DNA of 64,000 nucleotides from CAYNWT01 sp964485095 (GCA_964485095.1 CAZAIB010000006.1:1-64000), one strand, 5' to 3'; counted from the first letter of the stretch, positions 37,701-46,929 are shown. The notes: generated from the sequence alone by a model not told the origin. Numbers and translations: made by a program.

Positions 37701-39088
37701 TCGCCGTCAAAGTCAGCGTTAAAGCCCTTGCAGACCAGTGGGTGCAGGCGAATCGCGTTTCCTTCCACCAGTACCGGCTCAAACGCTTGGATACCCATTC
37801 GGTGGAGAGTCGGAGCACGGTTCAGCATGACCGGGTGGTTGTTAATGACCTCGTCCAGGATATCCCAAACGTCTTCATCCCGCCGCTCAAGCATGCGTTT
37901 CGCACTCTTGATTGTGTCGGCGTGACCGAGTTCCTTGAGCCGCCGAATGACGAACGGCTGGAACAGTTCGAGCGCGATTTTCTTTGGCAGACCGCACTGG
38001 TGAAGTCGCAGTTCCGGACCAACGACGATAACAGAACGAGCTGAGTAGTCAACTCGTTTACCAAGCAGGTTCTCTCGAAAACGGCCCTGCTTACCCTTAA
38101 TCATATCTGTCAGCGACTTAAGCGGTCGGTTGGATGAACCGAGCACTGGTCGCTTACAGCGATTGTTATCGAACAGAGCGTCAACAGACTGCTGCAACAT
38201 TCGCTTTTCGTTGCGAACGATGACTTCCGGTGCGTTCAGATCGACTAGCTTCTTCAACCGGTTGTTCCGGTTGATGATTCGGCGGTACAGGTCGTTCAGG
38301 TCACTCGTCGCGAAGTTACCTGAGTCCAACAGAACCAACGGGCGGAGATCCGGTGGGATAACCGGGATGACATCTAGGACAGTCCACTCAGGCTTGTTGT
38401 CACTGTCGCGCAGAGCTTCAACGATTTTCAGACGCTTGATGTAGTCCTTCAGTTTTTGCTGACTACCGGTGTTCTTCAGGTCTTCACGAAGCTGCTCAGA
38501 AAGCTCCTTCAGGTTTAGCTTCAACAGCAGTTTCTTGATTGCTTCCGCGCCCATTTCGACGTCAAAAGAACCGTGGCCATACTCAGCGGCCGCTTTGCGC
38601 GCATCTTCTTCGGTCATCACCTGACCGATTTCCAGTGGCGTGTCACCGGCTTCGGTCACGACGTAATCCTGGAAGTAAACAACCTTCTCCAGAGAGGTTG
38701 TCTTCATGTTTAGCAACGCACCAAGCCGACTTGGCATCGACTTGAAGAACCAAATGTGAACCACAGGTGCAGCGAGTTCAATATGGCCCATGCGCTTTCG
38801 GCGAACGCGACTGTGGGTCACTTTCACACCACAGCGGTCGCAGATCATGCCCTTGTACTTCATGCCGCGGTACTTACCGCACGCACATTCCCAGTCCTTT
38901 TCAGGGCCGAAGATACGTTCGCAGAACAAACCGTCGCGTTCAGGTCGGTACGTACGGTAGTTAATTGTCTCTGGCTTCTTCACTTCGCCAAAAGACCAAC
39001 TGCGGATGTCGTGCGGACTGGCCAGGCCAATCTTCACTGATCCGTAATCGTTAACTCGTTCAAAAACTGTTGGTTCGCCGACGCTCAC
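34712..39088 (-). CDS. rpoC: RNA polymerase beta' subunit
   Basis: A 1458-residue catalytic subunit. The N-terminal zinc ribbon has CACG and CDRCG; the active-site motif NADFDGDQMAVHLPLS binds magnesium with three Asp; the second zinc site lies around CESSLGICQLCYG; the trigger-loop region is MRTFHIGGTA. The C-terminal 60 residues are a Glu- and Pro-rich tail (VASPPPPVSDTPSLPS) of low complexity. It lies 62 bases after rpoB, co-transcribed. Confidence 0.98.
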   Translation of the reverse strand: MSVGEPTVFERVNDYGSVKIGLASPHDIRSWSFGEVKKPETINYRTYRPERDGLFCERIFGPEKDWECACGKYRGMKYKGMICDRCGVKVTHSRVRRKRMGHIELAAPVVHIWFFKSMPSRLGALLNMKTTSLEKVVYFQDYVVTEAGDTPLEIGQVMTEEDARKAAAEYGHGSFDVEMGAEAIKKLLLKLNLKELSEQLREDLKNTGSQQKLKDYIKRLKIVEALRDSDNKPEWTVLDVIPVIPPDLRPLVLLDSGNFATSDLNDLYRRIINRNNRLKKLVDLNAPEVIVRNEKRMLQQSVDALFDNNRCKRPVLGSSNRPLKSLTDMIKGKQGRFRENLLGKRVDYSARSVIVVGPELRLHQCGLPKKIALELFQPFVIRRLKELGHADTIKSAKRMLERRDEDVWDILDEVINNHPVMLNRAPTLHRMGIQAFEPVLVEGNAIRLHPLVCKGFNADFDGDQMAVHLPLSIEAQVEATTLMMSTNNIFSPANGAPIISASQDIVMGCYYLTMMRPDRPGQGMVFASTEEVHMAFAQGRVQRHSTVKVRMGRDKRVKGDGAEDYKQGGLVETSVGRVMFNDILPSKMAYYNITMRSKDLANVISDCYLEMGRKDTIDLLDRMKEIGFRSSTASGLSFGSSDLTTAPNKDEVIGGAEKKVLKQMKLFERGVITNQERYNAVLDTWTHAREEITESMMEQLKHDVRDNGAYVNPIYLMAHSGARGGVEQIRQLAGMRGLMAKPSGEIIETPIKANFREGLTVLEYFSSTHGARKGLADTALKTADSGYLTRKLADICQNMVVTQRDCHTTRGITRGVVYRGEKVEIGLAEAIRGRVSRTNIVNPITDEVIVREDDLITIDIAKRIEDMGLERIQVRSPMTCESSLGICQLCYGMDLSSGRIVEHGLAVGIIAAQSIGEPGTQLTMRTFHIGGTASRDLEDNQLKATKAGSVRFTRLRSVVNPEGGTVVLGRNGEIAIVDAKGRELEKQTIPSGATLMVKENDAVEVGGVLCEWDPHAIPIIAEVGGTVRYEDCVEGRSMRSDKDTTGIMRRTIIEHKGDLHPQVVVEDGTGKILDFYYLPERASIEVEEGAQISAGHMVAKTPRESGGTQDITGGLPRVTELFEARKPKDPAVIAEIEGEVELVAERKRGKRIIIVRGDDGTEVEHVIPHGKQLLVHANDRIDAGDALVRGPLVPHDILRVGTSTQSGTEAVQEYLLREIQNVYRAQRVEIDDKHVEIVVAQMLRKVKVEDVGDTELLPGVLVDKFEFQRVNDELKSKVKVTDPSETDYEIGDVVPLKDIEEVNAEISSPVKTTKPKPARSTVQLLGITKAAVQSESFISAASFQETTKVLTEAALAGKVDYLVGLKENVILGHLVPAGTGFKLHQEAQVRIHDEALREQKEEKERILAAREVLLSEAETAQPTVRVPEAAPPVASPPPPVSDTPSLPSIADLSPEPEQ

Positions 39089-39150
39089 ATCAAACTCCTA
39101 AAAGGGAGGCTGGTTTCAAACTGTCGCTGCACTTTCGACAGCTGTCCAAG

Positions 39151-42100
39151 CTAATTTGCTGACGCTTTTTCTAACTGCATGTTGAGGCACAGGCCGCGGA
39201 TTTCGTTGTTCAGAACATCGAAACTCGCCGGTGTACCTGCTTCGAGTGTGTTTTCACCCTTCACCATCGATTCGTAAATCTTGGTTCGGCCTTCAACATC
39301 GTCACTCTTCACGGTCAGCAGTTCCTGGAGCACGTAAGCAGCTCCGTAGGCTTCAAGAGCCCAAACTTCCATCTCACCGAATCGCTGACCACCGAAGCGG
39401 GCCTTACCGCCGAGAGGCTGCTGAGTAATAAGTGAGTATGGACCAGTCGCTCGAGCGTGAACCTTGTCGTCGACAAGGTGGTGTAGCTTGAGCATGTAGA
39501 TCTGACCAACAGTTGTCTTCTGTTCGAGCGGCTCTCCGGTTCGTCCGTCGTAGAGAGTCGCCTTTCCATCTTCTGGCAGGCCAGCTTCACGAAGACAGTC
39601 CTGAATCTCACCTTCGGTCGCACCGTCAAACACAGGACAGACAGCTCGGAAGCCAAGCTTCGATGCAGCCCAGCCGAGGTGAGTTTCCAGAATCTGACCA
39701 ACGTTCATACGACTCGGAACACCAAGTGGGTTCAGAATGATGTCGCACGGAGTTCCGTCTGCCAGGAACGGCATGTCCTCTTCAGGAAGAACCTTGGAGA
39801 TCACACCCTTGTTACCGTGGCGACCAGCCATCTTGTCGCCGACCGAGATCTGTCGCTTTGAAGCGACGTAGACCTTGACCATCTGCAACACACCGCTTGG
39901 CAGTTCGTCGCCACGCTTGAGCGTGTTCATCGCGTGTTCCGCGATATCGATCTCGTCCTCAACCAGCGGCCAGCTTGCCTCCATAACTTCCTGGCAAGCC
40001 GCCTTCTTGTCGTCGTCGCGGATCTTCATCGTTTCAAACTCACGCTTGAACGCGCGAGCGAAGTCGGCGATTGGCTTGTCTTCGGTCATGGTGCCGATTT
40101 TCTGACCGTCATCGTCTTCAAGCTTCGTGCCGAAGGCGGCTTCGAACAGAGGCAGGAATTTCTTGAACGCCTCAGCAACCTTGCTGTTGCCTTCTGTGGC
40201 GATCTTCTTTTCCTCTTCGATCGAACGCTGCTTTTCGACCTCAGACATGGCCCCGCGTCGCGAGAACTTTTCTGTGTGAATCACGATTCCAGCGACACCT
40301 GACGGCACCTCCAGAGATTCGTTCTTCACATCTTCGCCAGCGCGACCGAAGATCGCGTGGAGTAGTTTTTCTTCAGGGGTGAGTTCTGACTTCGCTTTCG
40401 GTGAAACCTTACCAACCAGGATGTCACCAGACTGAACTCGGGTTCCAACCTTGACGATTCCACTTTCGTCGAGATGACGCAGAGCTTTCTCGCTGACGTT
40501 TGGAATGTCGCGAGTGAACTCTTCGCGGCCAAGCTTGGTCTCGCGAATTTCGACGTCGAATTCGTCGAGGTGGATCGACGTATAAACGTCTTCCTTCACC
40601 AAGCGTTCAGAGAGGATGATGGCATCCTCGAAGTTGTAGCCTTCCCATGACATGAAGGCGACGAGAACGTTTCGGCCGAGGGCCAGCGATCCGTTGCGAG
40701 TTGCCGCGGTGTCGCAAAGCGGTTGACCCTTACTGACCTTGTCACCCATCTTGACGATCGGTTTTTGGTTCAGGCAGGTTCGTTCGTTCAAACCGACATA
40801 CTTGCGAAGCGGGTAGTTACGGCCATCGATCTCAATTCGATTGGCGTCAACGTAAGTGACTTTGCCGGCCCGTTCGGCTCGGACCAGCATCCCCGAGTTA
40901 CCCGCAACGATTGGCTCCATGCCAGTACCGACAACCGGACGTTCTGCAATGAGCAGAGGAACCGCTTGTCTCTGCATGTTGGAACCCATCAACGCGCGGT
41001 TCGCGTCATCGTGTTCCAGGAACGGGATAAGACCGGCAGAAACTCCGACCATTTGGTTTGGTGCAACGTCGATGAACTGAACCTGTTCGACGCCGGCCCA
41101 GATTACGTCATTTTGGAACCGGGCCAGGACGCGCTGATCCGTCATCTTGCCATCCTTGATCGGCGTATCGGCCGGGACAACATAGACGGAAGCTTCTTCG
41201 TCGGCTCGAAGCCAGGAGATCTCGGTTCCAACCTTGCCGTTCTTTACTTCACGGTACGGAGTAATCAGGAAGCCGTAGTCATCAACTTTGGCAAACACAC
41301 TGAGACTGGAGATCAGCCCAATGTTTGTACCTTCAGGAGTCTCAATCGGGCAGATGCGGCCGTAGTGAGAAATGTGAACGTCACGGACTTCAAAGCCGGC
41401 ACGTTTACGGTTCAAACCGCCAGGACCCAACGCACTCAGCCGGCGTTCGTGAGTCAACATGGACAGCGGATTCGTCTGGTCAACGACCTGCGAAAGTTCG
41501 CTGCGTCCATAGAAGTAATCGATCGCGGCCGAGACGCTTTTCGGATTGATGAGCGTTCGAGGAGTCATCTCCTCAACGTCCTTCAAGCTCATGCGTTCCT
41601 GAACGGTCCGTCGCAACTTCAGGAAACCCTTGCGGATCTCGTCTGTTCCGAGTTCGTCAATCGTACGTAGGCGCCGGTTGCCGAGGTTGTCGATGTCATC
41701 GACGTAGGCAGTACCGTCGTTCGTTCGAAGGCGAATGAGGTAACGGATTGAGTTCGTAAAGTCCTCGGGACGCAGAGTCATTTCATCGTCTGAAATCCCC
41801 TGCTCGAACTTACGATTGATTCGGAAACGGCCAACACGACCGAGTCGATAACGATTGACGTCGAAGAACTTCTCACGGAACAAGTCGCGTGCCTTGTCCA
41901 GTTGCGGTGGGTTACCGGGACGTAGCCGCTGGTAGATGCGAAGCAGAGCTTCTTCGTGAGTGCTGGTTCCGTCCTCGATGATACTGTTGAGAATCAGGAG
42001 GTCCGGGACAGTCTTGATCAGCGGAACTTCTTTCAGTCCCGATTCCTTGATCTGTTCAAGCATCTCTTCGGTAATCAGGCGACCTGCATCTGTGATGATC

Positions 42101-42873
42101 TCACCGACGCGGTCGTGCCCAACCGGGTAGATGATGTCGTCCGATGTATGCCGGCCGACCATCTCAGCCAGTTTCGCTGGCGTCGTGCGAACCATTTCGA
42201 CTTCATAGAACATGTCGATCAGCGACGCGTCAGTCGAAAGTTCGTCGTCCATCGCTCGCAGCAATGTCATCGCGGAGAATTTACCGCTTTGGTCAATACG
42301 AACACTCAACGTATCCTTTTTGCCAACGACCAACTCAATCCAACTGCCGCGTTCTGGAATAATTCGGCATGAGTGAGTCTTTCGTTCGCCCGGTTCGTCA
42401 ACCATCACGAAGTCGACACCAGGTGAGCGGTGCAACTGGCTCACAACAACACGCTCAGCACCGTTGATGATGAATTCACCACCACCGATCATGATCGGAA
42501 TGTCGCCGAGATAGACTTCTTCTTCGGTCGGCTGCTCTTTAACCAATCGCAGCCATACACGGAACGGCCGACCGTATGTCAGCCGCAGCTGACGACACTC
42601 AGTGGGTGTGTATCGCGGCTTGCCCAGTTCGTACTTGACGTACTCAAGCTGGTACTGACCGTCGTAGCTGGTGATCGGGAAAATCTCCTGGAGAATTCCC
42701 TCAATCCCCTGCTCTCGTCGGCTCGATGCTTTCTTGGAAGAGTCGCTTTGGAGCAGACGCTTGTATGAGACTGTTTGAATATCATTCAGTGAACCGAGAT
42801 CGATGTCGCGCGTGATCTTTCCGAAGTTTCGGATCTCGTCGCGGTCAATAGTTCGAACTGGAGGAATTGGCAT
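39151..42873 (-). CDS. rpoB: RNA polymerase beta subunit
   Basis: A 1240-residue subunit. The rifampicin-binding region reads LSQVVDQTNPLSMLTHERRL then SALGPGGLNRKRAGFEVRDV, with the residues usual for a susceptible enzyme at the main cluster except D/N and similar common variants (VDQTNPLS). The catalytic part includes VAFMSWEGYNFEDAIILSE and the C-terminal GGKARFGGQRFGEMEVWALE. It follows rplL after a 368-bp gap. Confidence 0.98.
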   Translation of the reverse strand: MPIPPVRTIDRDEIRNFGKITRDIDLGSLNDIQTVSYKRLLQSDSSKKASSRREQGIEGILQEIFPITSYDGQYQLEYVKYELGKPRYTPTECRQLRLTYGRPFRVWLRLVKEQPTEEEVYLGDIPIMIGGGEFIINGAERVVVSQLHRSPGVDFVMVDEPGERKTHSCRIIPERGSWIELVVGKKDTLSVRIDQSGKFSAMTLLRAMDDELSTDASLIDMFYEVEMVRTTPAKLAEMVGRHTSDDIIYPVGHDRVGEIITDAGRLITEEMLEQIKESGLKEVPLIKTVPDLLILNSIIEDGTSTHEEALLRIYQRLRPGNPPQLDKARDLFREKFFDVNRYRLGRVGRFRINRKFEQGISDDEMTLRPEDFTNSIRYLIRLRTNDGTAYVDDIDNLGNRRLRTIDELGTDEIRKGFLKLRRTVQERMSLKDVEEMTPRTLINPKSVSAAIDYFYGRSELSQVVDQTNPLSMLTHERRLSALGPGGLNRKRAGFEVRDVHISHYGRICPIETPEGTNIGLISSLSVFAKVDDYGFLITPYREVKNGKVGTEISWLRADEEASVYVVPADTPIKDGKMTDQRVLARFQNDVIWAGVEQVQFIDVAPNQMVGVSAGLIPFLEHDDANRALMGSNMQRQAVPLLIAERPVVGTGMEPIVAGNSGMLVRAERAGKVTYVDANRIEIDGRNYPLRKYVGLNERTCLNQKPIVKMGDKVSKGQPLCDTAATRNGSLALGRNVLVAFMSWEGYNFEDAIILSERLVKEDVYTSIHLDEFDVEIRETKLGREEFTRDIPNVSEKALRHLDESGIVKVGTRVQSGDILVGKVSPKAKSELTPEEKLLHAIFGRAGEDVKNESLEVPSGVAGIVIHTEKFSRRGAMSEVEKQRSIEEEKKIATEGNSKVAEAFKKFLPLFEAAFGTKLEDDDGQKIGTMTEDKPIADFARAFKREFETMKIRDDDKKAACQEVMEASWPLVEDEIDIAEHAMNTLKRGDELPSGVLQMVKVYVASKRQISVGDKMAGRHGNKGVISKVLPEEDMPFLADGTPCDIILNPLGVPSRMNVGQILETHLGWAASKLGFRAVCPVFDGATEGEIQDCLREAGLPEDGKATLYDGRTGEPLEQKTTVGQIYMLKLHHLVDDKVHARATGPYSLITQQPLGGKARFGGQRFGEMEVWALEAYGAAYVLQELLTVKSDDVEGRTKIYESMVKGENTLEAGTPASFDVLNNEIRGLCLNMQLEKASAN

Positions 42874-43241
42874 AGCGGAAGTTTCTCCGACCTACCTAAG
42901 ATGAGGACGACACAAGGAAGTGGTGCGTTAGTGCGCAGAACGGGCGCAACATCAGTGTGCCCGAAAATTGGGCGTCACTGGAAAGAGCTGAGAACGAGCG
43001 AACGTAGAGGCGCAAGTTCACGGAGCGGCATTTCCCCCGTTAACAGCCCGCGGCGCAATTCAATCCTGAACGCAACTTTGGGCCGACACTCTGTCCACAA
43101 GGCAACTGTCGCGGACAAAGCAAAAAAGACGACGAACCGAACGACCGGCTGGCTGACCAGACGGACCGTAACGCATGCGAAAAGCATTGGGAAGGGTACC
43201 GGACAGCAAATTCGGTACCCTAACCAATATTTCCGGACGAA
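42874..43241 (-). other. 368-bp intergenic gap between rplL and rpoB
   Basis: No gene is seen. A nine-bp inverted repeat (AGGGTACCG / CGGTACCCT, 43193-43201 and 43213-43221) lies just after the rplL stop and is followed by a short pyrimidine stretch, which looks like a partial terminator or processing site. A run of six T also occurs near 43126. In other bacteria this gap adjusts rpoB level relative to ribosomal proteins. Confidence 0.45.
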
Positions 43242-43658
43242 CTACTTGAGTTCGACTGAACCGCCGGCTTCTTCGATTTCGGCCTTCAACTTCTCAGCGT
43301 CTTCCTTAGAAGCGCCTTCTTTGATTGCCTTTGGAGTGTTCTCGACGATTTCCTTGGCTTCTTTCAGCCCAAGGCCTGTGGCTGAGCGGACAACCTTGAT
43401 CACTGGAATCTTGTTGTCGCCGAAGCCTGTCAGTACGACGTCGAACTCTGTCTTGTCGGCTCCACCACCGTCTCCACCGCCACCGTCGGCAGGGCCAGCC
43501 ATCATGACTGCGCCACCACTGGCGGCCTTAATGCCGTGAACGTTTTCGAGGTACTCGGAGAGGTTCTTTGCTTCCAGTAGAGTCATGCCAACAATCTTGT
43601 CGCCAAGATCCTTAGTTGCTGCGTCGTACTCTACTTCTGTTGCTTCTGCGGTTGCCAT
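43242..43658 (-). CDS. rplL: Ribosomal protein bL12 (L7/L12)
   Basis: A 138-residue stalk protein. The N-terminal dimerisation part (LGDKIVGMTLLEAKNLSEYL) is joined by a Gly/Ala/Met hinge to the factor-binding domain (EFDVVLTGFGDNKIPVIKVV; GLGLKEAKEIVENTPKAIKE). The ATG at 43658 fits the family; the upstream open frame does not. The hinge is unusually Gly/Asp-rich (GGGGDGGG). Confidence 0.96.
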   Translation of the reverse strand: MATAEATEVEYDAATKDLGDKIVGMTLLEAKNLSEYLENVHGIKAASGGAVMMAGPADGGGGDGGGADKTEFDVVLTGFGDNKIPVIKVVRSATGLGLKEAKEIVENTPKAIKEGASKEDAEKLKAEIEEAGGSVELK

Positions 43659-43769
43659 CTTTATGCGCCTTTCGCTGTCAATAATCGCTGCCCGGCATGC
43701 TGCCGCGGCAAACACCTGAATTCTTTATGGACCCAATCAGCTCACACTCGGAGCTGGTAAAAAACAAAA

Positions 43770-44279
43770 TTACTCTTCGCTTTTGGACTTGATCTGACCC
43801 ACCAGGGCTCCGCCTGGTCCGATCAGTTGAGAAGCCAGTTTGCTTCCCGGTCCAAGTAGCTGTCCGGCAATAATCGAGAGCAATTCCTCTCGTCCCGGAC
43901 TCTTAGCGAGAGCGGCAACTCCATTAGCGTCGAGAGTTTGACCCTCGACTGTGCCCCCGCGGATTTCAATCTCTTCAAGTTCTTCTGCCCACTTCGCGAT
44001 CTCTTTCGAAAGCGCGACGACGTCTTCACCGCCCCAGACCAGGGTCGAGGCTCCTGCGAGGACGTCATCAAGCGACTCCACACCAACAGAGTGGAGCGCC
44101 TTGCGGGCCAGTGAGTTCTTGACCGTTAATGCCGCAATGTCCTTCTCGGCCAGTGCCTGCCGGAACTTGTTGACAGAGATTGCGTCTACTTTAGAGACGT
44201 CAATAACCAACATGTCCCGACTGTCACCCAGTCGATCAGTGATCGCGCCAATCAACATCTGCTTGATCGGTTTACTCAT
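43770..44279 (-). CDS. rplJ: Ribosomal protein uL10
   Basis: A 169-residue stalk base protein that anchors bL12 dimers (VSKVDAISVNKFRQALAEKD; TVKNSLARKAL). It lies between rplA and rplL, with a 111-base gap before rplL. Confidence 0.95.
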   Translation of the reverse strand: MSKPIKQMLIGAITDRLGDSRDMLVIDVSKVDAISVNKFRQALAEKDIAALTVKNSLARKALHSVGVESLDDVLAGASTLVWGGEDVVALSKEIAKWAEELEEIEIRGGTVEGQTLDANGVAALAKSPGREELLSIIAGQLLGPGSKLASQLIGPGGALVGQIKSKSEE

Positions 44280-44299
44280 GGTTCAACCCAACTCTATAG

Positions 44300-45004
44300 C
44301 TATGCAGCCACGATAATTCCAGGAGACATGGTTGCCGAGATGCAGATCTTCCGCACATAGACACCCTTTGCTGCCGACGGCTTCAGAACCTGGATGTACT
44401 GAAGCAGGGCTTCAGTATTCTCAAGCAACTGTTTGTCGTCGAAGCTAAGTTTTCCAACAACGCAATGGACGTTACCGCCCGCGTCGACACGGAACTCAAC
44501 CTTACCAGCTTTGTATTCTTTGACGGCCGTTTCGACATCCTGCGTCACCGTTCCCGCTCGCGGAGACGGCATCAGGCCACGCGGGCCAAGGACGCGACCC
44601 AGAGGTCCAACGACGCCCATCATGTCTGGCGTTGCAATAGCGACGTCGAATTCGAGCCAGCCATCCTTCACCTTGTCAGCCAGATCTTTGCCGCCGACAA
44701 CATCGGCTCCAGCGGCTTCCGCCGCCGCAACATTGTCACCCTGTGCGAATACCAGGACTCGCTGAGCTTTTCCAATGCCGTGCGGCAGGACGATAGATCC
44801 GCGAACCAGTTGGTCCGCCTGCTTTGGATCCACTCCAAGTCGGACAGCAACTTCTACGGTTTGATCGAAGCCACAGGGCTTACAGCCCTTTGGCAGGTCC
44901 GACTCCAGACCCTTCAGTGATTTGATCGCCGTTGGGAGATCAACTTCACCGAGGCTGGCAACTTTACCAACCAGGTGCTTCATTCGCTTTGCTTTGCTTA
45001 CCAT
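44300..45004 (-). CDS. rplA: Ribosomal protein uL1
   Basis: A 234-residue L1-stalk protein (VRLGVDPKQADQLVRGSIVL-PHG; GPLGRVLGPRGLMPSPRAGT; KGVYVRKICISATMSPGI). The ATG at 45004 is chosen over a GTG 12 bases upstream because it opens the usual MSKAKR-like start. In other bacteria uL1 represses its own operon. Confidence 0.96.
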   Translation of the reverse strand: MVSKAKRMKHLVGKVASLGEVDLPTAIKSLKGLESDLPKGCKPCGFDQTVEVAVRLGVDPKQADQLVRGSIVLPHGIGKAQRVLVFAQGDNVAAAEAAGADVVGGKDLADKVKDGWLEFDVAIATPDMMGVVGPLGRVLGPRGLMPSPRAGTVTQDVETAVKEYKAGKVEFRVDAGGNVHCVVGKLSFDDKQLLENTEALLQYIQVLKPSAAKGVYVRKICISATMSPGIIVAA

Positions 45005-45051
45005 CTCAACTTCCACTCAACACAGGCACGTACAAACAGGCGGGAGCCCGA

Positions 45052-45477
45052 TCAGTCAATCACCTCAAGGCCCATGCTGCGAGCCGTGCCGGCAATGATG
45101 CGTGCAGCCTGATCGATATCTTTCACGTTCAGGTCAGCACTTTTTGTTTTCGCTATTTCTTTAAGCTGTTCGGTCGTGACTTTCCCGACCTTATCCGCTT
45201 TCGGGCTTCCTGAGCCTTTGGCGATACCAGCAGCTTGCTTCAACAGAACCGCAGCTGGCGGGCTCTTGATGATGAAGTCGAAGCTTCGGTCGTTGTAGAC
45301 ACTGATGACAACCGGCACAGTTGTGCCCATCAACTCCTTGGTACGGTCGTTGAACTGCTGGACGAACTGCCCGATGTTCACGCCGTGTGGACCCAGTGCA
45401 GTACCAACCGGAGGTGCCGGCGTCGCCTGGCCTCCGGTAACCTGTACCTTGATCTCAGCTGTAAGTTGTTTGGCCAT
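45052..45477 (-). CDS. rplK: Ribosomal protein uL11
   Basis: A 141-residue protein of the GTPase-associated centre (KVQVTGGQATPAPPVGTALG; GPHGVNIGQFVQQFNDRT; KSPPAAVLLKQAAGI). It follows nusG by 22 bases. Confidence 0.97.
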   Translation of the reverse strand: MAKQLTAEIKVQVTGGQATPAPPVGTALGPHGVNIGQFVQQFNDRTKELMGTTVPVVISVYNDRSFDFIIKSPPAAVLLKQAAGIAKGSGSPKADKVGKVTTEQLKEIAKTKSADLNVKDIDQAARIIAGTARSMGLEVID

Positions 45478-45499
45478 CGTTCCTGCCTAATGCGTGAGC

Positions 45500-46054
45500 C
45501 TAAACGGATTCAACCTGCCAGTACTCAAGTTCGACGGGCGTCGTTCGCCCGAAGATTTCGATGAGCACAGAGATCTTTCCACTGCTCTCGTCTATTTCTT
45601 CAATTGCACCTTCAAAGCTCTCAAAGGTGCCTTCTTTGATTTTTACAATGTCGCCAGGCGAGAATTCAATCTTGATCCGCGGTGCGACTTCGTCTTCCGC
45701 TTCTTCCTTGCCAAGCATGCGAGCAATTTCATGCTCCTGCATCGGAATTGGCTTACCGGCAGAACCAGTAAAGTCGCCAACACCGCTGGTGTCTCGAACG
45801 AGATACCAGCTCTCGTCGTTCAACTCCATGAACACCATGATGTAGCCAGGATAGAGCTTCCGCTCTGTCACTCGCTTTTTGCCACCCTTAGTGTCAACAA
45901 CCTTTTCGGTGGGGATGATTACTTCCCCGAAGTACTCTTCGAGCCCTTCACGTTTGATCCGGCGAAGCAACGACTCTCTAATCGTTCGCTCACGATTGCT
46001 TTGCACCTTGAGCACATACCAGAGCTTCTCTGGTTCAGGCTCACCATTCGACAT
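45500..46054 (-). CDS. nusG: Transcription termination/antitermination factor NusG
   Basis: A 184-residue NusG with the NGN domain (WYVLKVQSNRERTIRESLLR; KLYPGYIMVFMELNDESWYL) and a C-terminal KOW domain (FSPGDIVKIKEGTFESFEGA). It binds RNA polymerase and couples transcription to translation. It lies between secE and rplK. Confidence 0.96.
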   Translation of the reverse strand: MSNGEPEPEKLWYVLKVQSNRERTIRESLLRRIKREGLEEYFGEVIIPTEKVVDTKGGKKRVTERKLYPGYIMVFMELNDESWYLVRDTSGVGDFTGSAGKPIPMQEHEIARMLGKEEAEDEVAPRIKIEFSPGDIVKIKEGTFESFEGAIEEIDESSGKISVLIEIFGRTTPVELEYWQVESV

Positions 46055-46179
46055 TGCATGCCTCGCGAACTACGGATTACTACCCCAAGCGACCGTCACG
46101 AGGGGAATCGACAATGATCTGCATTCCATCGACCGTTTTCAATCGATCCGGTCGCAGAAATTTCAGTTTAGCGCAACAA

Positions 46180-46641
46180 CTACAGTTCGGGTCCCGCTTC
46201 CGGCTTAACAACGAAGCCAATGAGTCGGAAGAACCAAAGCCAAAGCTGGTCGTAGGCAAACAGCAGACCCGCCATGAAGACCATCACAACGATCACAACG
46301 ATCGTCGCCCTGTACAGTTCGGAGCGACTTGCCCAAGTCACTTTGTCCATCTCTGCTTCAACAGCGATCAGGAAGTCAGCGAACTTAGGAAAGTTGACTG
46401 CTCGGTAGATGATCCAGGCTGCTCCAGCAAGAAGTCCCATTGGGAGCCCAACCTTCAGTCCGGCGCCGGCGCCGTCCATCGCTGCCAGCGGGCCTTTGGC
46501 CAATGTCCAAAGGCCATATCCCACGACCAACAACAGACCCAGCGCAGTCAACTGCCTCGTCAGTCGGCCCTGATTCTTTTTGTACAGGCCAACCTTGAAC
46601 AGTTCCTGTACCAGCGACTGATTTTTCTTAACGGCTGACAT
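46180..46641 (-). CDS. secE: Protein translocase subunit SecE
   Basis: A 153-residue membrane protein with three hydrophobic segments (about residues 29-49, 66-87 and 118-145) and the conserved amphipathic region AEMDKVTWASRSELYRATIV. The three-helix form resembles that of enterobacteria rather than the minimal one-helix form. The ATG at 46641 is chosen since the upstream frame overlaps tRNA-Trp. Confidence 0.93.
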   Translation of the reverse strand: MSAVKKNQSLVQELFKVGLYKKNQGRLTRQLTALGLLLVVGYGLWTLAKGPLAAMDGAGAGLKVGLPMGLLAGAAWIIYRAVNFPKFADFLIAVEAEMDKVTWASRSELYRATIVVIVVMVFMAGLLFAYDQLWLWFFRLIGFVVKPEAGPEL

Positions 46642-46686
46642 TCTTGTTTCCAGCAATCCGAATCGGTTAGCTCGCGTCCTGCAAAA

Positions 46687-46759
46687 CACGGGCGGAGGGA
46701 CTTGAACCCCCAACCGCCGGATTTGGAATCCGGTGCTCTGCCAATTGAGCTACACCCGT
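46687..46759 (-). tRNA. tRNA-Trp (CCA)
   Basis: A 73-nt cloverleaf with acceptor ACGGGTG / CGCCCGT, anticodon stem CCGGA / TCCGG and loop TTCCAAA giving anticodon CCA, and T loop GGTTCAAGTCC. Discriminator is G. The 3' CCA is not encoded. It sits between rpmG and secE. Confidence 0.95.
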
Positions 46760-46773
46760 AACTGTACCTGGTC

Positions 46774-46929
46774 CTACTTTTTCCGAGACTCTTTGTGCAA
46801 CGTGTGCCGGCGGAGCTTCGGACAGTATTTCATCAACTCAAGCCGCTCAGTTCCTCGAGTCTCTTTAATTACGCGATAATTGCGAAGGCCGGTTTCTGTA
46901 CACTCCAGCCAGACGTATTCTCGTGCCAT
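46774..46929 (-). CDS. rpmG: Ribosomal protein bL33, zinc-free form
   Basis: A 51-residue protein (MAREYVWLECTETGLRNYRV; RLELMKYCPKLRRHTLHKES). Only one Cys of each CxxC pair is present, so this is the C-minus form that does not bind zinc. The ATG at 46929 is the family start. Confidence 0.95.
   Translation of the reverse strand: MAREYVWLECTETGLRNYRVIKETRGTERLELMKYCPKLRRHTLHKESRKK

Noticed and set aside
40723..41670. Long plus-strand open frame (315 codons) inside rpoB
   Set aside because: It is antisense to rpoB and shows no ribosome site, family motif or independent promoter.
44873..44896. Sequence resembling the REP-like core (GGGCTTACAGCCC) in rplA
   Set aside because: Only the central core is similar; it lies within a conserved coding region, so it is coincidental.
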